Shown: positions 1 through 8,280 of the stretch, in pieces
How the letters are laid out: each line of letters begins with the position of its first letter
Numbering within the stretch: the first letter of the stretch is position 1
From: Caulobacter sp031457805
GTDB taxonomy: Bacteria; Pseudomonadota; Alphaproteobacteria; Caulobacterales; Caulobacteraceae
Direction of reading: 5' to 3'
Assembly: GCF_031457805.1 (NCBI RefSeq)
Contig: NZ_JAVDXI010000008.1
Location: 119,923-183,922 of the forward strand
Length of the DNA: 64,000 bases
Made by a program: the position numbers and the translations under genes
Notes under the pieces: model-generated
Database searches by the model: none
What the model was told of the DNA's origin: nothing
The model's input: only the letters and a program-made list of their open reading frames with translations

Positions 1-275
1 TCAGTCGCGACCTTGACCGTGTTTTCAGGGATGTTTGCGAGAACAATGGCGTCGATGTCGCGAGCGCTCAGTTGAACCGTATAGAGAGCGTCTTTCACCG
101 TTTGAGCGCATTTCCGAGACTGGGTCGTGATCGGTCGGACTTAAGGCCAGGATTGCGGACCTTTTCCGTAAAGCCATGGCAGGTGATCTATCGCTTGACG
201 GGCGAGGATGTAGTCATTCTCCGCATCCTCGATGGCCGCATGAACCTCGCCGCCCAATTCGGCAAGAAGACTTAA
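1..275 (+). CDS. ParE/RelE-family toxin, 3' part (5' end outside window)
   Basis: The open frame runs in from the window edge (codons begin at base 3) and stops with TAA at 273-275, giving about 90 visible residues. The visible part has the ParE C-terminal pattern: a helix rich in R/F, then 'FPRLGRDRSDLRPGLRTF', 'WQVIYRLTGEDVVILRILDGRMNL'. In this family the toxin targets DNA gyrase (ParE) or ribosome-bound mRNA (RelE); which one cannot be told here. The TTG at 72 lies inside the domain and is not the real start. A partner antitoxin would be expected upstream, outside the window. It ends 4 bases before the sensor kinase gene, an unusual neighbour for a toxin. It may be a degraded copy, but no internal stop is visible. 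Confidence 0.7.
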   Translation, partial: SRDLDRVFRDVCENNGVDVASAQLNRIESVFHRLSAFPRLGRDRSDLRPGLRTFSVKPWQVIYRLTGEDVVILRILDGRMNLAAQFGKKT

Positions 276-279
276 AGCG

Positions 280-1686
280 ATGCGTCTGCCGCGCCTTCTC
301 CGCACCACGCCTTTTCGGCTGACCCTGCTGTTCCTGGCCCTGTTCGCGGCGGCCGCCAGCGCCTTCCTGGGCTACATCTACGTGGCCACGGCGGGCGAGG
401 TGAACCGGCGCGCCCAAGCCGAGATCAGCCGCGAGTTCGAGAGCCTGGAGGCGGCCTATCGCCAGGGCGGCGTCGACGCCCTGAACCAGACGATCGTCGA
501 GCGGGCCACCAGCGAGCGGCCGTTCCTCTATTTCCTTGCCGACAAGGACGGCAAGCGGATCTCCGGCTCCATAGAGGAGTCGCCGGTCTCGGGCTTCACG
601 GGCGACGGGCCCGAGTGGGCCAGCTTCAAGGTCACCGAGACGGATCTTGACGGGGCTGAGGTCAGGGCCGCCGCGCGCGGCGTGCAGCAGCGCCTGGACA
701 ATGGCGAGATCCTGTTCGTCGGCGCCGATGTCGACGCCTCCGAGGCCTATGTCCGCAAGATCGTCCGGGCGCTGTGGGGCGCGGGGGCGCTGGTCATCCT
801 GCTGGGCATGGCCGGCGGGGTGCTGATCAGCCGCAATGTCAGCCGCTCGATGCAGGGGCTGGTCGACGTGGTCAACGCCGTGCGCGGCGGCGACCTGCAC
901 GCCCGCGCCCGCGTGCGGGGCACACGCGACGAGTATGACGAGCTGGCCGAGGGCCTGAACGACATGCTCGACCGGATCGAGCGCCTGATGGGCGGCCTGC
1001 GCCACGCCGGCGACGCCATCGCCCACGACCTGCGCTCGCCGCTGACCCGCCTGCGCGCTCGCATGGAGGTGGCCCTCATCGACGCCGAGAACGGCAAGGG
1101 CGACCCGGTCGCGGCCCTGGAAACCGCGCTGCAGGACGCCGACGGGGTGCTGAAGACCTTCAACGCGGTCCTCGCCATCGCCCGGCTGCAGGCGGCCGGC
1201 TCGGCCCCGGACCAGCGGCAGTTCGACGCCTCGGAGCTGGCTGGCGACATGGCCGAGCTCTACGAGCTGTCGTGCGAGGACAAGGGCCTGGATTTCAAGG
1301 CCGAGATCGTTCCGGCCCTGGTCATCAAGGGCAACCGTGAGTTCCTGGCCCAGGCGCTGGCCAACATTCTCGACAACGCCATCAAGTACACGCCCGAAGG
1401 CGGCGCCATCATGCTGCGCGCGCGCCGCACGTCGTCGGGCGAGCTGGAGTTCTCGGTCACCGACACCGGCCCCGGCGTGCCAGAGGCCGACCGCCCCCGC
1501 GTGGTCCAGCGCTTTGTGCGCCTGGAAAACAGCCGCAGCGAGCCCGGCGCGGGCCTGGGCCTGTCGCTGGTCAGCGCTGTGGCCGCGTCGCACGGCGGCC
1601 GCCTTGAGCTGTCTGAAGGGCCTGGTGAATACAACGGCATGGGCCCAGGCCTGCGCGTGGCGCTGGTGCTGCCGCGGGTGGAGTAG
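280..1686 (+). CDS. Two-component sensor histidine kinase (HAMP-HisKA-HATPase)
   Basis: 468 residues, inner-membrane kinase. Two membrane segments (about residues 13-36 and 163-187) bracket a periplasmic sensor domain of roughly 125 residues. A HAMP linker follows (about 188-240), then the H-box 'AIAHDLRSPLTRL' with phospho-acceptor His249, an N-box with Asn366 ('ILDNAIKYTPEGG') and G-boxes 'DTGPGVP' and 'GAGLGLSLV'. Phosphate would pass from His249 to a response regulator. None lies downstream, so the partner gene is probably upstream of the toxin gene, outside the window. The periplasmic domain has no family I recognise, so the signal is unknown. Start ATG 280 lies 4 bases after the toxin stop with no strong ribosome-binding site. 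Confidence 0.9.
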   Translation: MRLPRLLRTTPFRLTLLFLALFAAAASAFLGYIYVATAGEVNRRAQAEISREFESLEAAYRQGGVDALNQTIVERATSERPFLYFLADKDGKRISGSIEESPVSGFTGDGPEWASFKVTETDLDGAEVRAAARGVQQRLDNGEILFVGADVDASEAYVRKIVRALWGAGALVILLGMAGGVLISRNVSRSMQGLVDVVNAVRGGDLHARARVRGTRDEYDELAEGLNDMLDRIERLMGGLRHAGDAIAHDLRSPLTRLRARMEVALIDAENGKGDPVAALETALQDADGVLKTFNAVLAIARLQAAGSAPDQRQFDASELAGDMAELYELSCEDKGLDFKAEIVPALVIKGNREFLAQALANILDNAIKYTPEGGAIMLRARRTSSGELEFSVTDTGPGVPEADRPRVVQRFVRLENSRSEPGAGLGLSLVSAVAASHGGRLELSEGPGEYNGMGPGLRVALVLPRVE

Positions 1687-1701
1687 GGGGCGTCCCTGCG
1701 G

Positions 1702-1797
1702 CCTTCGAGGCGCGCTCAGGCGCACGCACCGCAGGATGAGGGGTTCAGCATCAGCGATCCTCATCCTGAGGTGTGAGCCGAAGGCGAGCCTCGAAGG
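1702..1797. repeat. Palindromic intergenic repeat, family D (TTCGAGG type)
   Basis: Terminal inverted repeats CCTTCGAGGC (1702-1711) and GCCTCGAAGG (1788-1797) enclose an inner CCTCATCCTGAGG-like hairpin. It lies between the convergent kinase and M56 genes. Elements like this are typical of Caulobacter intergenic DNA; it may fold in RNA and help end transcription. Confidence 0.55.
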
Positions 1798-1859
1798 ACG
1801 CAGAGAGCCTCCGACCTTCCCCCATGTCGCGTTCAAATAGCCTGCCTGGTTCCCCGATA

Positions 1860-1891
1860 CCGACCTCCCCGGCATTCGCCGGGGAGGTCGG
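1860..1891. terminator. Strong hairpin, probable bidirectional terminator
   Basis: A perfect 14-bp stem (CCGACCTCCCCGGC / GCCGGGGAGGTCGG) closes a 4-base loop between the convergent kinase (ends 1686) and M56 gene (ends 1952). There is no U-tract on either strand, so termination is inferred from position and stability. Confidence 0.5.
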
Positions 1892-1951
1892 ATGTTGGGA
1901 GACGCAATCCCCATCCGTCACTGACTTCCAGCGTGCGCGTGTCGCGCGGCC

Positions 1952-2839
1952 TTACTTGCCCTGCACCCAGGTGATCGCGCCCGTATAGGGGTCCATCTCC
2001 GGGGCGAGGCCAGGGCGCAGGTCGCTGTAGTCGGGGCCGCGCGGGGCGACGCTCCAGACCACGACCATGGCCATGATCGCCAGGAAGGTCATGGTCAGAA
2101 AGCCGGCGATATCGCGATGCAGGCTGGGCTCGCGGCGGTTCAGCAGCGAAACGCGCAGGATCAGCGGGTGGGTGGCCCAGCCGCAGGCCAGGGGCGAAAC
2201 GCTTCCGCTCATCTGCGCCTTCATCAGCGCGCGGGCGTAGTCGGCGCGGATGTCCGAGCGCAGGGCCACCACGGTGGCGTCGCAGGCCAGCTCCTGGTCG
2301 ATGCGGATAAAGCGCTGGGCCACGGCGATCATCGGATTGCACCAGCCCAGGACGCCGGCGCCGGCGATGACCAGGTTGGCGATCGGATCCCCGCGCTGGA
2401 TGTGGGTGCGCTCGTGCAGCACGATCAGCTCACGTTCCCGGGCGTCGAAGCGCTGGGCGAAGTCCGTGGGCAGGACGATGCGCGGCCACAGGGCGCCCAT
2501 CACCGCCGGTCCCGCCTGGCCCTGGTCGACGCGGCGGCGGAACAGGCGCTCGCGCAGAACGAGGATGGCCGTGGCGATCGCGCAGCCGATCAGCCACAGC
2601 GCCACCAGCTTTGGCGCCGATGCGCCCAGCGGCTGGGTGGGCGCGCCGATGTCCATGGTCTCGGCCAGGCTGGGCAGGAAGGCGGCGGCGGCAGCGGCGG
2701 GGACCACGCCCCAGAGCGCATAGGCCCGGCGGGGCCCGAACAGCTGGCGCGCCGAGGGCCGCAGGATCAGCACCAGCAGCACGGCGGCGGCGGCGGCGAT
2801 CTGGGCCCGGATCAGGGCGAGGGCGAAGAGCTCGATCAT
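1952..2839 (-). CDS. BlaR1/MecR1-type M56 membrane metallopeptidase
   Basis: 295 residues. It has several membrane segments (about 5-28, 42-60, 78-98 and one near 210-235) and the zinc-protease motif HERTH at 141-145 with downstream 'NPMIAVAQRFIRIDQELACDATV', typical of peptidase family M56. In BlaR1/MecR1 this protease cleaves the BlaI/MecI repressor after sensing beta-lactam through a C-terminal penicillin-binding domain. Here the protein ends soon after the protease domain, so the sensor domain is absent, as in many proteobacterial family members. No blaI-like gene is adjacent, but a BlaI-type palindrome lies 37-48 bases upstream of the start (2876-2887). The ligand and the substrate are unknown. 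Confidence 0.82.
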   Translation of the reverse strand: MIELFALALIRAQIAAAAAVLLVLILRPSARQLFGPRRAYALWGVVPAAAAAAFLPSLAETMDIGAPTQPLGASAPKLVALWLIGCAIATAILVLRERLFRRRVDQGQAGPAVMGALWPRIVLPTDFAQRFDARERELIVLHERTHIQRGDPIANLVIAGAGVLGWCNPMIAVAQRFIRIDQELACDATVVALRSDIRADYARALMKAQMSGSVSPLACGWATHPLILRVSLLNRREPSLHRDIAGFLTMTFLAIMAMVVVWSVAPRGPDYSDLRPGLAPEMDPYTGAITWVQGK

Positions 2840-2875
2840 GGTCGGGCGGTTCCTGCCGTTTCCTGATCGTCATGG

Positions 2876-2887
2876 TTACAGCTGTAA
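2876..2887. promoter_or_regulatory. BlaI/MecI/CopY-type operator candidate
   Basis: Perfect 12-bp palindrome TTACAGCTGTAA containing the TACA-N2-TGTA core that BlaI, MecI and CopY repressors bind. It lies 37-48 bases upstream of the M56 protease start, where it would overlap the promoter. Confidence 0.55.
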
Positions 2888-3050
2888 TACGGAAGGTCAA
2901 GCGCCGCGAGCAGGGGGCTGGTCACAACCGATACGCCGGTCCGCAAGGGCGCCTAAGAGCAGGGCGTCCGGCCACAAACCAGACCCGCGCGCCTGACCCA
3001 GGGTGGTGGCAGCGCCGTTCGAGATCTCAACTGTCCGGACGAGAGCGAAC

Positions 3051-4253
3051 ATGCAGGCGGGCGCGACGATGGACGGGGCGACTTTGGGACGACGGGCGAT
3101 GCTGGCGGGGCTGGCCGCCGGCGGGGTCGGGGTGAGCGGCCTGGCGGGCTGCGCCAGCGTCGGCGGACCCTTGGCGGCGCGGCGGCCCACCCTGCCGCTG
3201 GTTCGGGCCGAGGCTGACCGCATCACCCGCGTGACGGTGTGCTTGCGGCCGTTCCGCAAGGCGGGGCCGCGCCTGGATGTCGAACAGCTGGGCGACAAGA
3301 CCGTGATCCACAACTACGGCCACGGCGGCAGCGGCTGGTCGCTGTCGTGGGGCTCGGCCGAGATCGTGGCGCGCAAAGCCCTGGCCGACGGACCGCGCGA
3401 GGTGGCGGTGATCGGCTGCGGCGCGCTGGGCCTCACCGCCGCCACGGTGCTGCGCCAGGCCGGCGCCAAGGTGACGATCTACGCCGCCGAGCGCCTGGCC
3501 GACATCCGCTCGGCCCGGGCCACCGGCACCTGGTCGCCCGACTCGCGGATCGCCGCAGAGGGCGAGGCCCCGGCCGACTTCGCCGCTCTTTGGGAGGGCA
3601 TGGCGCGGACCTCGTTCCGGCGCTTCCAAGACTATGTCGGTCTGGCAGGCTCGCCGGTGGAATGGAGCGATCGCTACACCTTGTCGGATGGCCCGCCGGC
3701 ATCTCGCCACGCCTCCGCGCCCGGGGTCCCGAAGTTCCTGGAGCTGGTCGAGCACATCCGCGACATCACCCCGCGTGCGGTCACGTTGGACCCGCGCGAT
3801 AACCCCTTTCCCGTGGCCCACGCCCGCCGCGCCGCGTCGCTGCAGTTCAACGTCACCGAATACGCCCATGTGCTGATGACCGACTTCCTGCTGGCCGGCG
3901 GACGTTTCGAGCGGCGGGCTTTCCAGTCGCCCAGCCAACTGGCCGAACTGCAGGAGCCGGTGATCGTCAACTGCACCGGCTATGGCGCCCGCGCCCTGTG
4001 GAAGGACGACAGCCTCATCCCGGTGCGGGGCCAGATCGCCTGGCTGATCCCCCAGCCCGAGCTGCACTACGGCTTCTACTATCGCAACGTCTCGGTGCTG
4101 CCGCGCCGCGATGGCGTCGTCCTCCAGCAGGTCGGGGCGTCCGACGCCTATGGCTATGGCGACGATCGCGAGGTCGCCGACATGGCCGAGGCCAAGGCGG
4201 CGGTAGCGACGGTGGCCGAGCTGATCGCCCGCATGGGGCCGCACCGGACCTGA
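3051..4253 (+). CDS. Tat-exported DAO-family FAD oxidoreductase with permuted domain order
   Basis: 400 residues from ATG 3051; ATG 3069 is also possible. The N-terminus has a twin-arginine-like segment 'GRRAMLAGLAAGG' and a lipobox-like 'LAGC'. The motif HNYGHGGSGW (87-96), normally near the C-terminus of D-amino-acid oxidases, comes before the Rossmann FAD motif 'VAVIGCGALGLTAA' (118-131). The protein ends with 'PRRDGVVLQQVG', which in classical enzymes directly precedes the part found here at the N-terminus ('RPFRKAGPRLDVEQL'). The order therefore looks circularly permuted. Likely an envelope amine or amino-acid oxidase; the substrate cannot be told. It precedes glnE with a 38-base gap. 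Confidence 0.78.
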   Translation: MQAGATMDGATLGRRAMLAGLAAGGVGVSGLAGCASVGGPLAARRPTLPLVRAEADRITRVTVCLRPFRKAGPRLDVEQLGDKTVIHNYGHGGSGWSLSWGSAEIVARKALADGPREVAVIGCGALGLTAATVLRQAGAKVTIYAAERLADIRSARATGTWSPDSRIAAEGEAPADFAALWEGMARTSFRRFQDYVGLAGSPVEWSDRYTLSDGPPASRHASAPGVPKFLELVEHIRDITPRAVTLDPRDNPFPVAHARRAASLQFNVTEYAHVLMTDFLLAGGRFERRAFQSPSQLAELQEPVIVNCTGYGARALWKDDSLIPVRGQIAWLIPQPELHYGFYYRNVSVLPRRDGVVLQQVGASDAYGYGDDREVADMAEAKAAVATVAELIARMGPHRT

Positions 4254-4291
4254 TCTTGCCGAGGGGCCGGGGGCGGTCCACCGTGGCGCCC

Positions 4292-7168
4292 ATGACTCGC
4301 CTCTCTGATCGCCTGACCCCCTGCGGCCCTGTCATCGACGCCAAGGCGGCCGAGCGGGCGCATGAGGCCATCGCCAAGCGCGCCGGCGAGGCGATGACCG
4401 AGGTCGACGCGGCCTGGCCCAGCCTGGCGCCGATCTTCGCCGCTTCGCCCTATCTGGCGGGTCTGGCGCGCCGCGACGGCAAGCGCCTGCCGATGATCCT
4501 GGGCGGCGATCCCGACCAGACCCTGGCCGAGATCTTGGCCGCCGCCGAGGCCGTCGCCGCCGAGCCGGACTTCGAGACCGCGCGGCGGGTTCTGCGCGAG
4601 CTGAAGGCCGACCTGCACCTCTTGACCGCGATCAGCGACCTTGGCGGTGTCTGGGACCTGGATCAGGTGACCGGCGCCCTGACCCGGTTCGCTGACGCGG
4701 TGCTGCACGCGGCTCTGGCCCAGGCGGTCCGGCAGGAGGTGGCGCGGGGCGCCCTGACCCATGTCGGCGACGGCGCAGCGGGGCCTGCGCCCGGCCTCTT
4801 CTGCGTGGCCATGGGCAAGCACGGCGCGTTCGAGCTGAACTATTCCAGCGACATCGACTTTTCGATCTTCTACGCGCCCGAGAAGCTGCCGGTCGCCGAG
4901 GGGCACGAGCCCCAGGCGGTGGCGGTGCGGATCGCCAACCATCTGGGCCGGATCCTGCAGGAGCGCACCGGCGACGGTTATGTGTTCCGCATCGATCTGC
5001 GCCTGCGCCCGGATCCGTCCTCGACCCCGCCGGCCATGCCGGTCGACGCGGCCATGGACTACTACGAGAGCGTTGGCCAGAACTGGGAGCGGGCCGCCCA
5101 CATCAAGGCCCGGATCGCCGCCGGCGATGCGGCCGAGGGCGCGGCGTTCCTGGAGGGGCTGCAGCCGTTCATCTGGCGGCGGAACCTGGATTTCGCGGCC
5201 ATTGCCGACATCCACTCGATCAAGCGCCAGATCCATACCTACAAGGTCGACGACCGACTGACCGCCAAGGGCGCGGACCTGAAGCTGGGCCGGGGCGGCA
5301 TCCGCGAGATCGAGTTCTTCGTCCAGACCCAGCAGCTGATCCTGGGGGGGCGTCAGCCGGACCTGCGCAGCCCCCGCACGCTGGACGCCCTCCAGGCCCT
5401 GGCCGCCGCCGGCCACGTCACACCCGAGGACGCCGCTTGGCTCACCCAGGCCTACAAGGACCTGCGCGCGCTGGAGCACCGCGCCCAGATGATCGCCGAC
5501 GACCAGACCCACAAGCTTCCGGAGTCCGATGTCGAGCGCAAGAAGGTCGCGGCCCTGTGGGGCGAGGCGAACCTTCGGGTGTTCGACTCCGCCGTCGGCA
5601 AGATCCTCAAGGGCGTCAACCTGCGCTACGGCCGTCTGTTCGCGGGCGAGGAGGCGCTGTCCTCGCGTTTCGGCAGCCTGGTGTTCACCGGCGTCGAGGA
5701 CGATCCCGAGACTTTGGCGACCCTGAAGCGGATGGGCTTTTCCAACCCCGAGCGGGTGGCCGCCACCATCCGGGGCTGGCACCACGGCCACATCGCCGCC
5801 ACCCGCACCGAACGGGGCCGTGAACTCTTCACGCGCCTGGCGCCGCGCCTCCTGGACGCGGCCAACGCCACCGGCGCGCCGGACCAGGCCTTCAACCGCT
5901 TTTCCGACTTCTTCAGCCGCCTGTCGTCGGGCGTGCAGATCCAGTCGCTGTTCCTGGCCCAGCCGCGCCTGTTCGAGCTGATCGTCGAGGTGATGGCCTT
6001 CGCCCCGCGTCTGGCCGCCACCATGGCCAAGCGCCCGACCGCGCTGGATGCTCTTCTGGATCCGCACTTCTTCGGACCGATCGAGACCCCGGCGATCGCG
6101 CCCTGGGACCCGGAGGATTTCGAGGGCGCGATGGACGCCGCGCGGCGTCTGTTCCGAGACCAGAGCTTCCGGATCGGCGTGCGGGTGATGAGCGGCAGCG
6201 CCGACGCCCGCGACATCGGCCGCGCCTTCGCCGAGTTGGCCGACCTGATCATCGGCGGGCTGGCTCCCGCCGCCCTGGCCGAGGTCGAACGTGTCGGCGG
6301 CGCCTTCCCGGGTCAGGTGGCCGTCGTGGCGCTGGGCAAGGCCGGGTCGCGCGAGATGACGGCCAAGTCGGACCTTGACCTGATGACCCTCTACGCCGCC
6401 GACGATCCGCGAGGCATGTCGGCCATCAAGGAGTGGAGCGCCGACGTCTTCTATGCGCGGTTCACCCAGCGGCTGATCTCAGCCCTGTCGGCGCCGACCG
6501 GCGAGGGGGCGCTCTACGAGGTCGACATGAAGCTGCGGCCCTCGGGCGCCAAGGGACCTGTGGCCGTCAGCTTCGCGGCCTTCGAGGACTATTACGAGCG
6601 CGAAGCCGAGACCTGGGAGCTGCTGGCCCTGACGCGGGCCCGAGTGGTCTGGGCCAGCTCGCCGGACTTCAAGGCGCGGGCCGAGGGGGCGATCGCCGCA
6701 GCGCTGCGGCGGCCGCGCGATGCGAAGGAGACCGCCGCCGATGTCGTCGAGATGCGCCAGCTGATGGAGCGCGAGCGTCCCGGCAAGGGCGACTGGGACC
6801 TGAAGCTGGACCCCGGGGGCCTGGTGGACATCGAGTTCGCCGCACAGTTCCTGCAGCTGGCCCACGCGGCGGATGGCGGTCCGCTAAGGCAGAACACCGG
6901 CGAGGCGCTTGCGGCGCTGCGCGAGGCCCGTCTGGCCGATGAAGGCGCGCTCACGCGACTGGAGGCGGCCTGGAGGCTGGAGCAGGACCTTTCGCAGCTG
7001 ATCAAGGTGGCGCTGGAGGACGGCGCCGACGTCGAGGCCGAACCCAAGGCCTTCAAGACCCTGCTGGCCAGGGCCGGGGGCGTGGCCCAGTTCAAGTCGC
7101 TGAGGCCCAAGCTGGCCAAGGCCAAGACCGAGGCGCGGGCGGCCTATGCGGCAGTGGTGAGGGGGTAG
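4292..7168 (+). CDS. glnE: Bifunctional glutamine synthetase adenylyltransferase/deadenylylase
   Basis: 958 residues, normal full length for GlnE. The N-terminal half (deadenylylase) carries 'MGKHGAFELNYSSDIDFSIFY' starting near residue 174. The C-terminal half (adenylylase) carries the matching 'LGKAGSREMTAKSDLDLMTLY' near residue 681, so both nucleotidyltransferase cores keep their metal-binding D-x-D. The enzyme attaches and removes AMP on glutamine synthetase in response to glutamine and PII, setting nitrogen assimilation. An open frame extends further upstream into the previous gene, but homology to GlnE begins after ATG 4292, so I take that start. Confidence 0.96.
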   Translation: MTRLSDRLTPCGPVIDAKAAERAHEAIAKRAGEAMTEVDAAWPSLAPIFAASPYLAGLARRDGKRLPMILGGDPDQTLAEILAAAEAVAAEPDFETARRVLRELKADLHLLTAISDLGGVWDLDQVTGALTRFADAVLHAALAQAVRQEVARGALTHVGDGAAGPAPGLFCVAMGKHGAFELNYSSDIDFSIFYAPEKLPVAEGHEPQAVAVRIANHLGRILQERTGDGYVFRIDLRLRPDPSSTPPAMPVDAAMDYYESVGQNWERAAHIKARIAAGDAAEGAAFLEGLQPFIWRRNLDFAAIADIHSIKRQIHTYKVDDRLTAKGADLKLGRGGIREIEFFVQTQQLILGGRQPDLRSPRTLDALQALAAAGHVTPEDAAWLTQAYKDLRALEHRAQMIADDQTHKLPESDVERKKVAALWGEANLRVFDSAVGKILKGVNLRYGRLFAGEEALSSRFGSLVFTGVEDDPETLATLKRMGFSNPERVAATIRGWHHGHIAATRTERGRELFTRLAPRLLDAANATGAPDQAFNRFSDFFSRLSSGVQIQSLFLAQPRLFELIVEVMAFAPRLAATMAKRPTALDALLDPHFFGPIETPAIAPWDPEDFEGAMDAARRLFRDQSFRIGVRVMSGSADARDIGRAFAELADLIIGGLAPAALAEVERVGGAFPGQVAVVALGKAGSREMTAKSDLDLMTLYAADDPRGMSAIKEWSADVFYARFTQRLISALSAPTGEGALYEVDMKLRPSGAKGPVAVSFAAFEDYYEREAETWELLALTRARVVWASSPDFKARAEGAIAAALRRPRDAKETAADVVEMRQLMERERPGKGDWDLKLDPGGLVDIEFAAQFLQLAHAADGGPLRQNTGEALAALREARLADEGALTRLEAAWRLEQDLSQLIKVALEDGADVEAEPKAFKTLLARAGGVAQFKSLRPKLAKAKTEARAAYAAVVRG

Positions 7169-7260
7169 GGGCGCTCTGAATTTCTCATCCGCCCCGCGAC
7201 GGATTCCCCGCCGCCCCGCGTTTCACCTCCATGGGACGGGCTGTCCAGCTTTTGGAGACG

Positions 7261-7677
7261 ATGAGCCTGATGATGAAACGCACCCTGATCGCGACCGGCG
7301 CGATGCTGGCCCTGGCCGCGCCGGCGCTGGCGCAGACCGCCGCGCCGACCGGCATGACGCTGGAGCAGTTCCAGGCCAAGAACGGCGACAAGATGTTCGC
7401 GCGGCTGGACACCAACAAGGACGGCAAGATCTCGCCCGACGAGTTCGCCGCCATGCGTCGCCAGAACGCCGAGGTCGACGCCAAGGCGGACAAGGCCGGC
7501 AAGCGCGGCCAGCGAATGTTCGCGCGCTTCGACAAGGACAAGGACGGTACGCTGTCGCGGACCGAGGCCAACACTGTGATGGCCATGCGCTTCAAGCGGA
7601 TGGACGCCAATAATGACGGCGTCCTGACGCTTGAGGAGTTGAGCGCCAAGGGCGGCGGGCCCAAGGTCGGGATCTGA
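7261..7677 (+). CDS. Secreted EF-hand calcium-binding protein
   Basis: 138 residues with a signal peptide (KRTLIATGAMLALAAPALA, cleaved near AQT). Three canonical EF-hand loops follow: DTNKDGKISPDE, DKDKDGTLSRTE and DANNDGVLTLEE, each with acidic residues at positions 1, 3, 5 and 12. It likely binds Ca2+ in the periplasm. The start ATG 7261 has GGAG 7 bases upstream; ATG 7270 and 7273 are alternatives. Its stop is only 26 bases before the ECF sigma gene on the same strand, so it may be co-transcribed with and belong to the sigma/anti-sigma relay. Its partner is unknown. Confidence 0.88.
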   Translation: MSLMMKRTLIATGAMLALAAPALAQTAAPTGMTLEQFQAKNGDKMFARLDTNKDGKISPDEFAAMRRQNAEVDAKADKAGKRGQRMFARFDKDKDGTLSRTEANTVMAMRFKRMDANNDGVLTLEELSAKGGGPKVGI

Positions 7678-7703
7678 TGACGACGTGCGCGGCGAGCTGA
7701 GGT

Positions 7704-8267
7704 TTGGTCTCCGACGGGAACGATCCCGACGAAGCCTTGCTGGCGGGGGTGGGACGGGGCGACCCGTCCGCCGTACGAACCCTGCTGGACCGGCGCCTGC
7801 CGCGCATTCTCGCCTTGGCGCGCCGGATGCTGAACGACTCCGGCGAGGCCGAGGACGTGGCCCAGGAGACCTTCCTGCGCGCCTGGAAGCAGGCGCGGGG
7901 CTGGAAGCCCGGCGGCGCCCGCTTCGACACCTGGCTGCACCGGGTGGCGTTGAACCTCTGCTACGACCGCTTGCGGCGGCGGCGGGAGGTGGTCACCGAC
8001 AACCCGCCCGAGCAGGTCGACACCGGGCCGGCGCCCGACGCGGGCCTGATGCGCGCCGATCTATCCCGCCGCGTCGAGGCGGCCCTCGCCGCCTTGCCCG
8101 AGCGCCAGCGCGAGGCGATCGTGCTTTGCCACCACCAGGGGCTTGGCAATATCGAGGCGGCGGGGTTGATGGAGATCAGCGTCGAGGCGCTGGAAAGCCT
8201 GCTCTCGCGTGGACGCCGGGCGCTCAAGGCGTCGCTGGCCGATCTGGCGCGGGGGGACGAGCGATGA
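7704..8267 (+). CDS. ECF-type RNA polymerase sigma factor
   Basis: 187 residues. Region 2 (about 12-80) has the typical 'AEDVAQETFLRAWKQ' and 'FDTWLHRVALNLCYDRLRRR'. Region 4 (about 128-180) has 'LPERQREAIVLCHHQGLGNIEAAGLMEISVEALESLLSRGRRAL'. ECF factors direct polymerase to a small regulon when released from an anti-sigma factor. The first possible start after an in-frame stop is TTG 7704; a GAGG lies unusually close to it. Two one-TM proteins follow at once (8281 and 8730), the usual layout for an anti-sigma factor and a periplasmic sensor. The sigma factor cannot be named from sequence alone. Confidence 0.93.
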   Translation: MVSDGNDPDEALLAGVGRGDPSAVRTLLDRRLPRILALARRMLNDSGEAEDVAQETFLRAWKQARGWKPGGARFDTWLHRVALNLCYDRLRRRREVVTDNPPEQVDTGPAPDAGLMRADLSRRVEAALAALPERQREAIVLCHHQGLGNIEAAGLMEISVEALESLLSRGRRALKASLADLARGDER

Positions 8268-8280
8268 AGGAGGCCCGGTC

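Noticed and set aside
3998..4291. N-terminal extension of GlnE
   Set aside because: It overlaps the upstream flavoprotein gene in another frame and has no GlnE similarity; ATG 4292 gives normal length.
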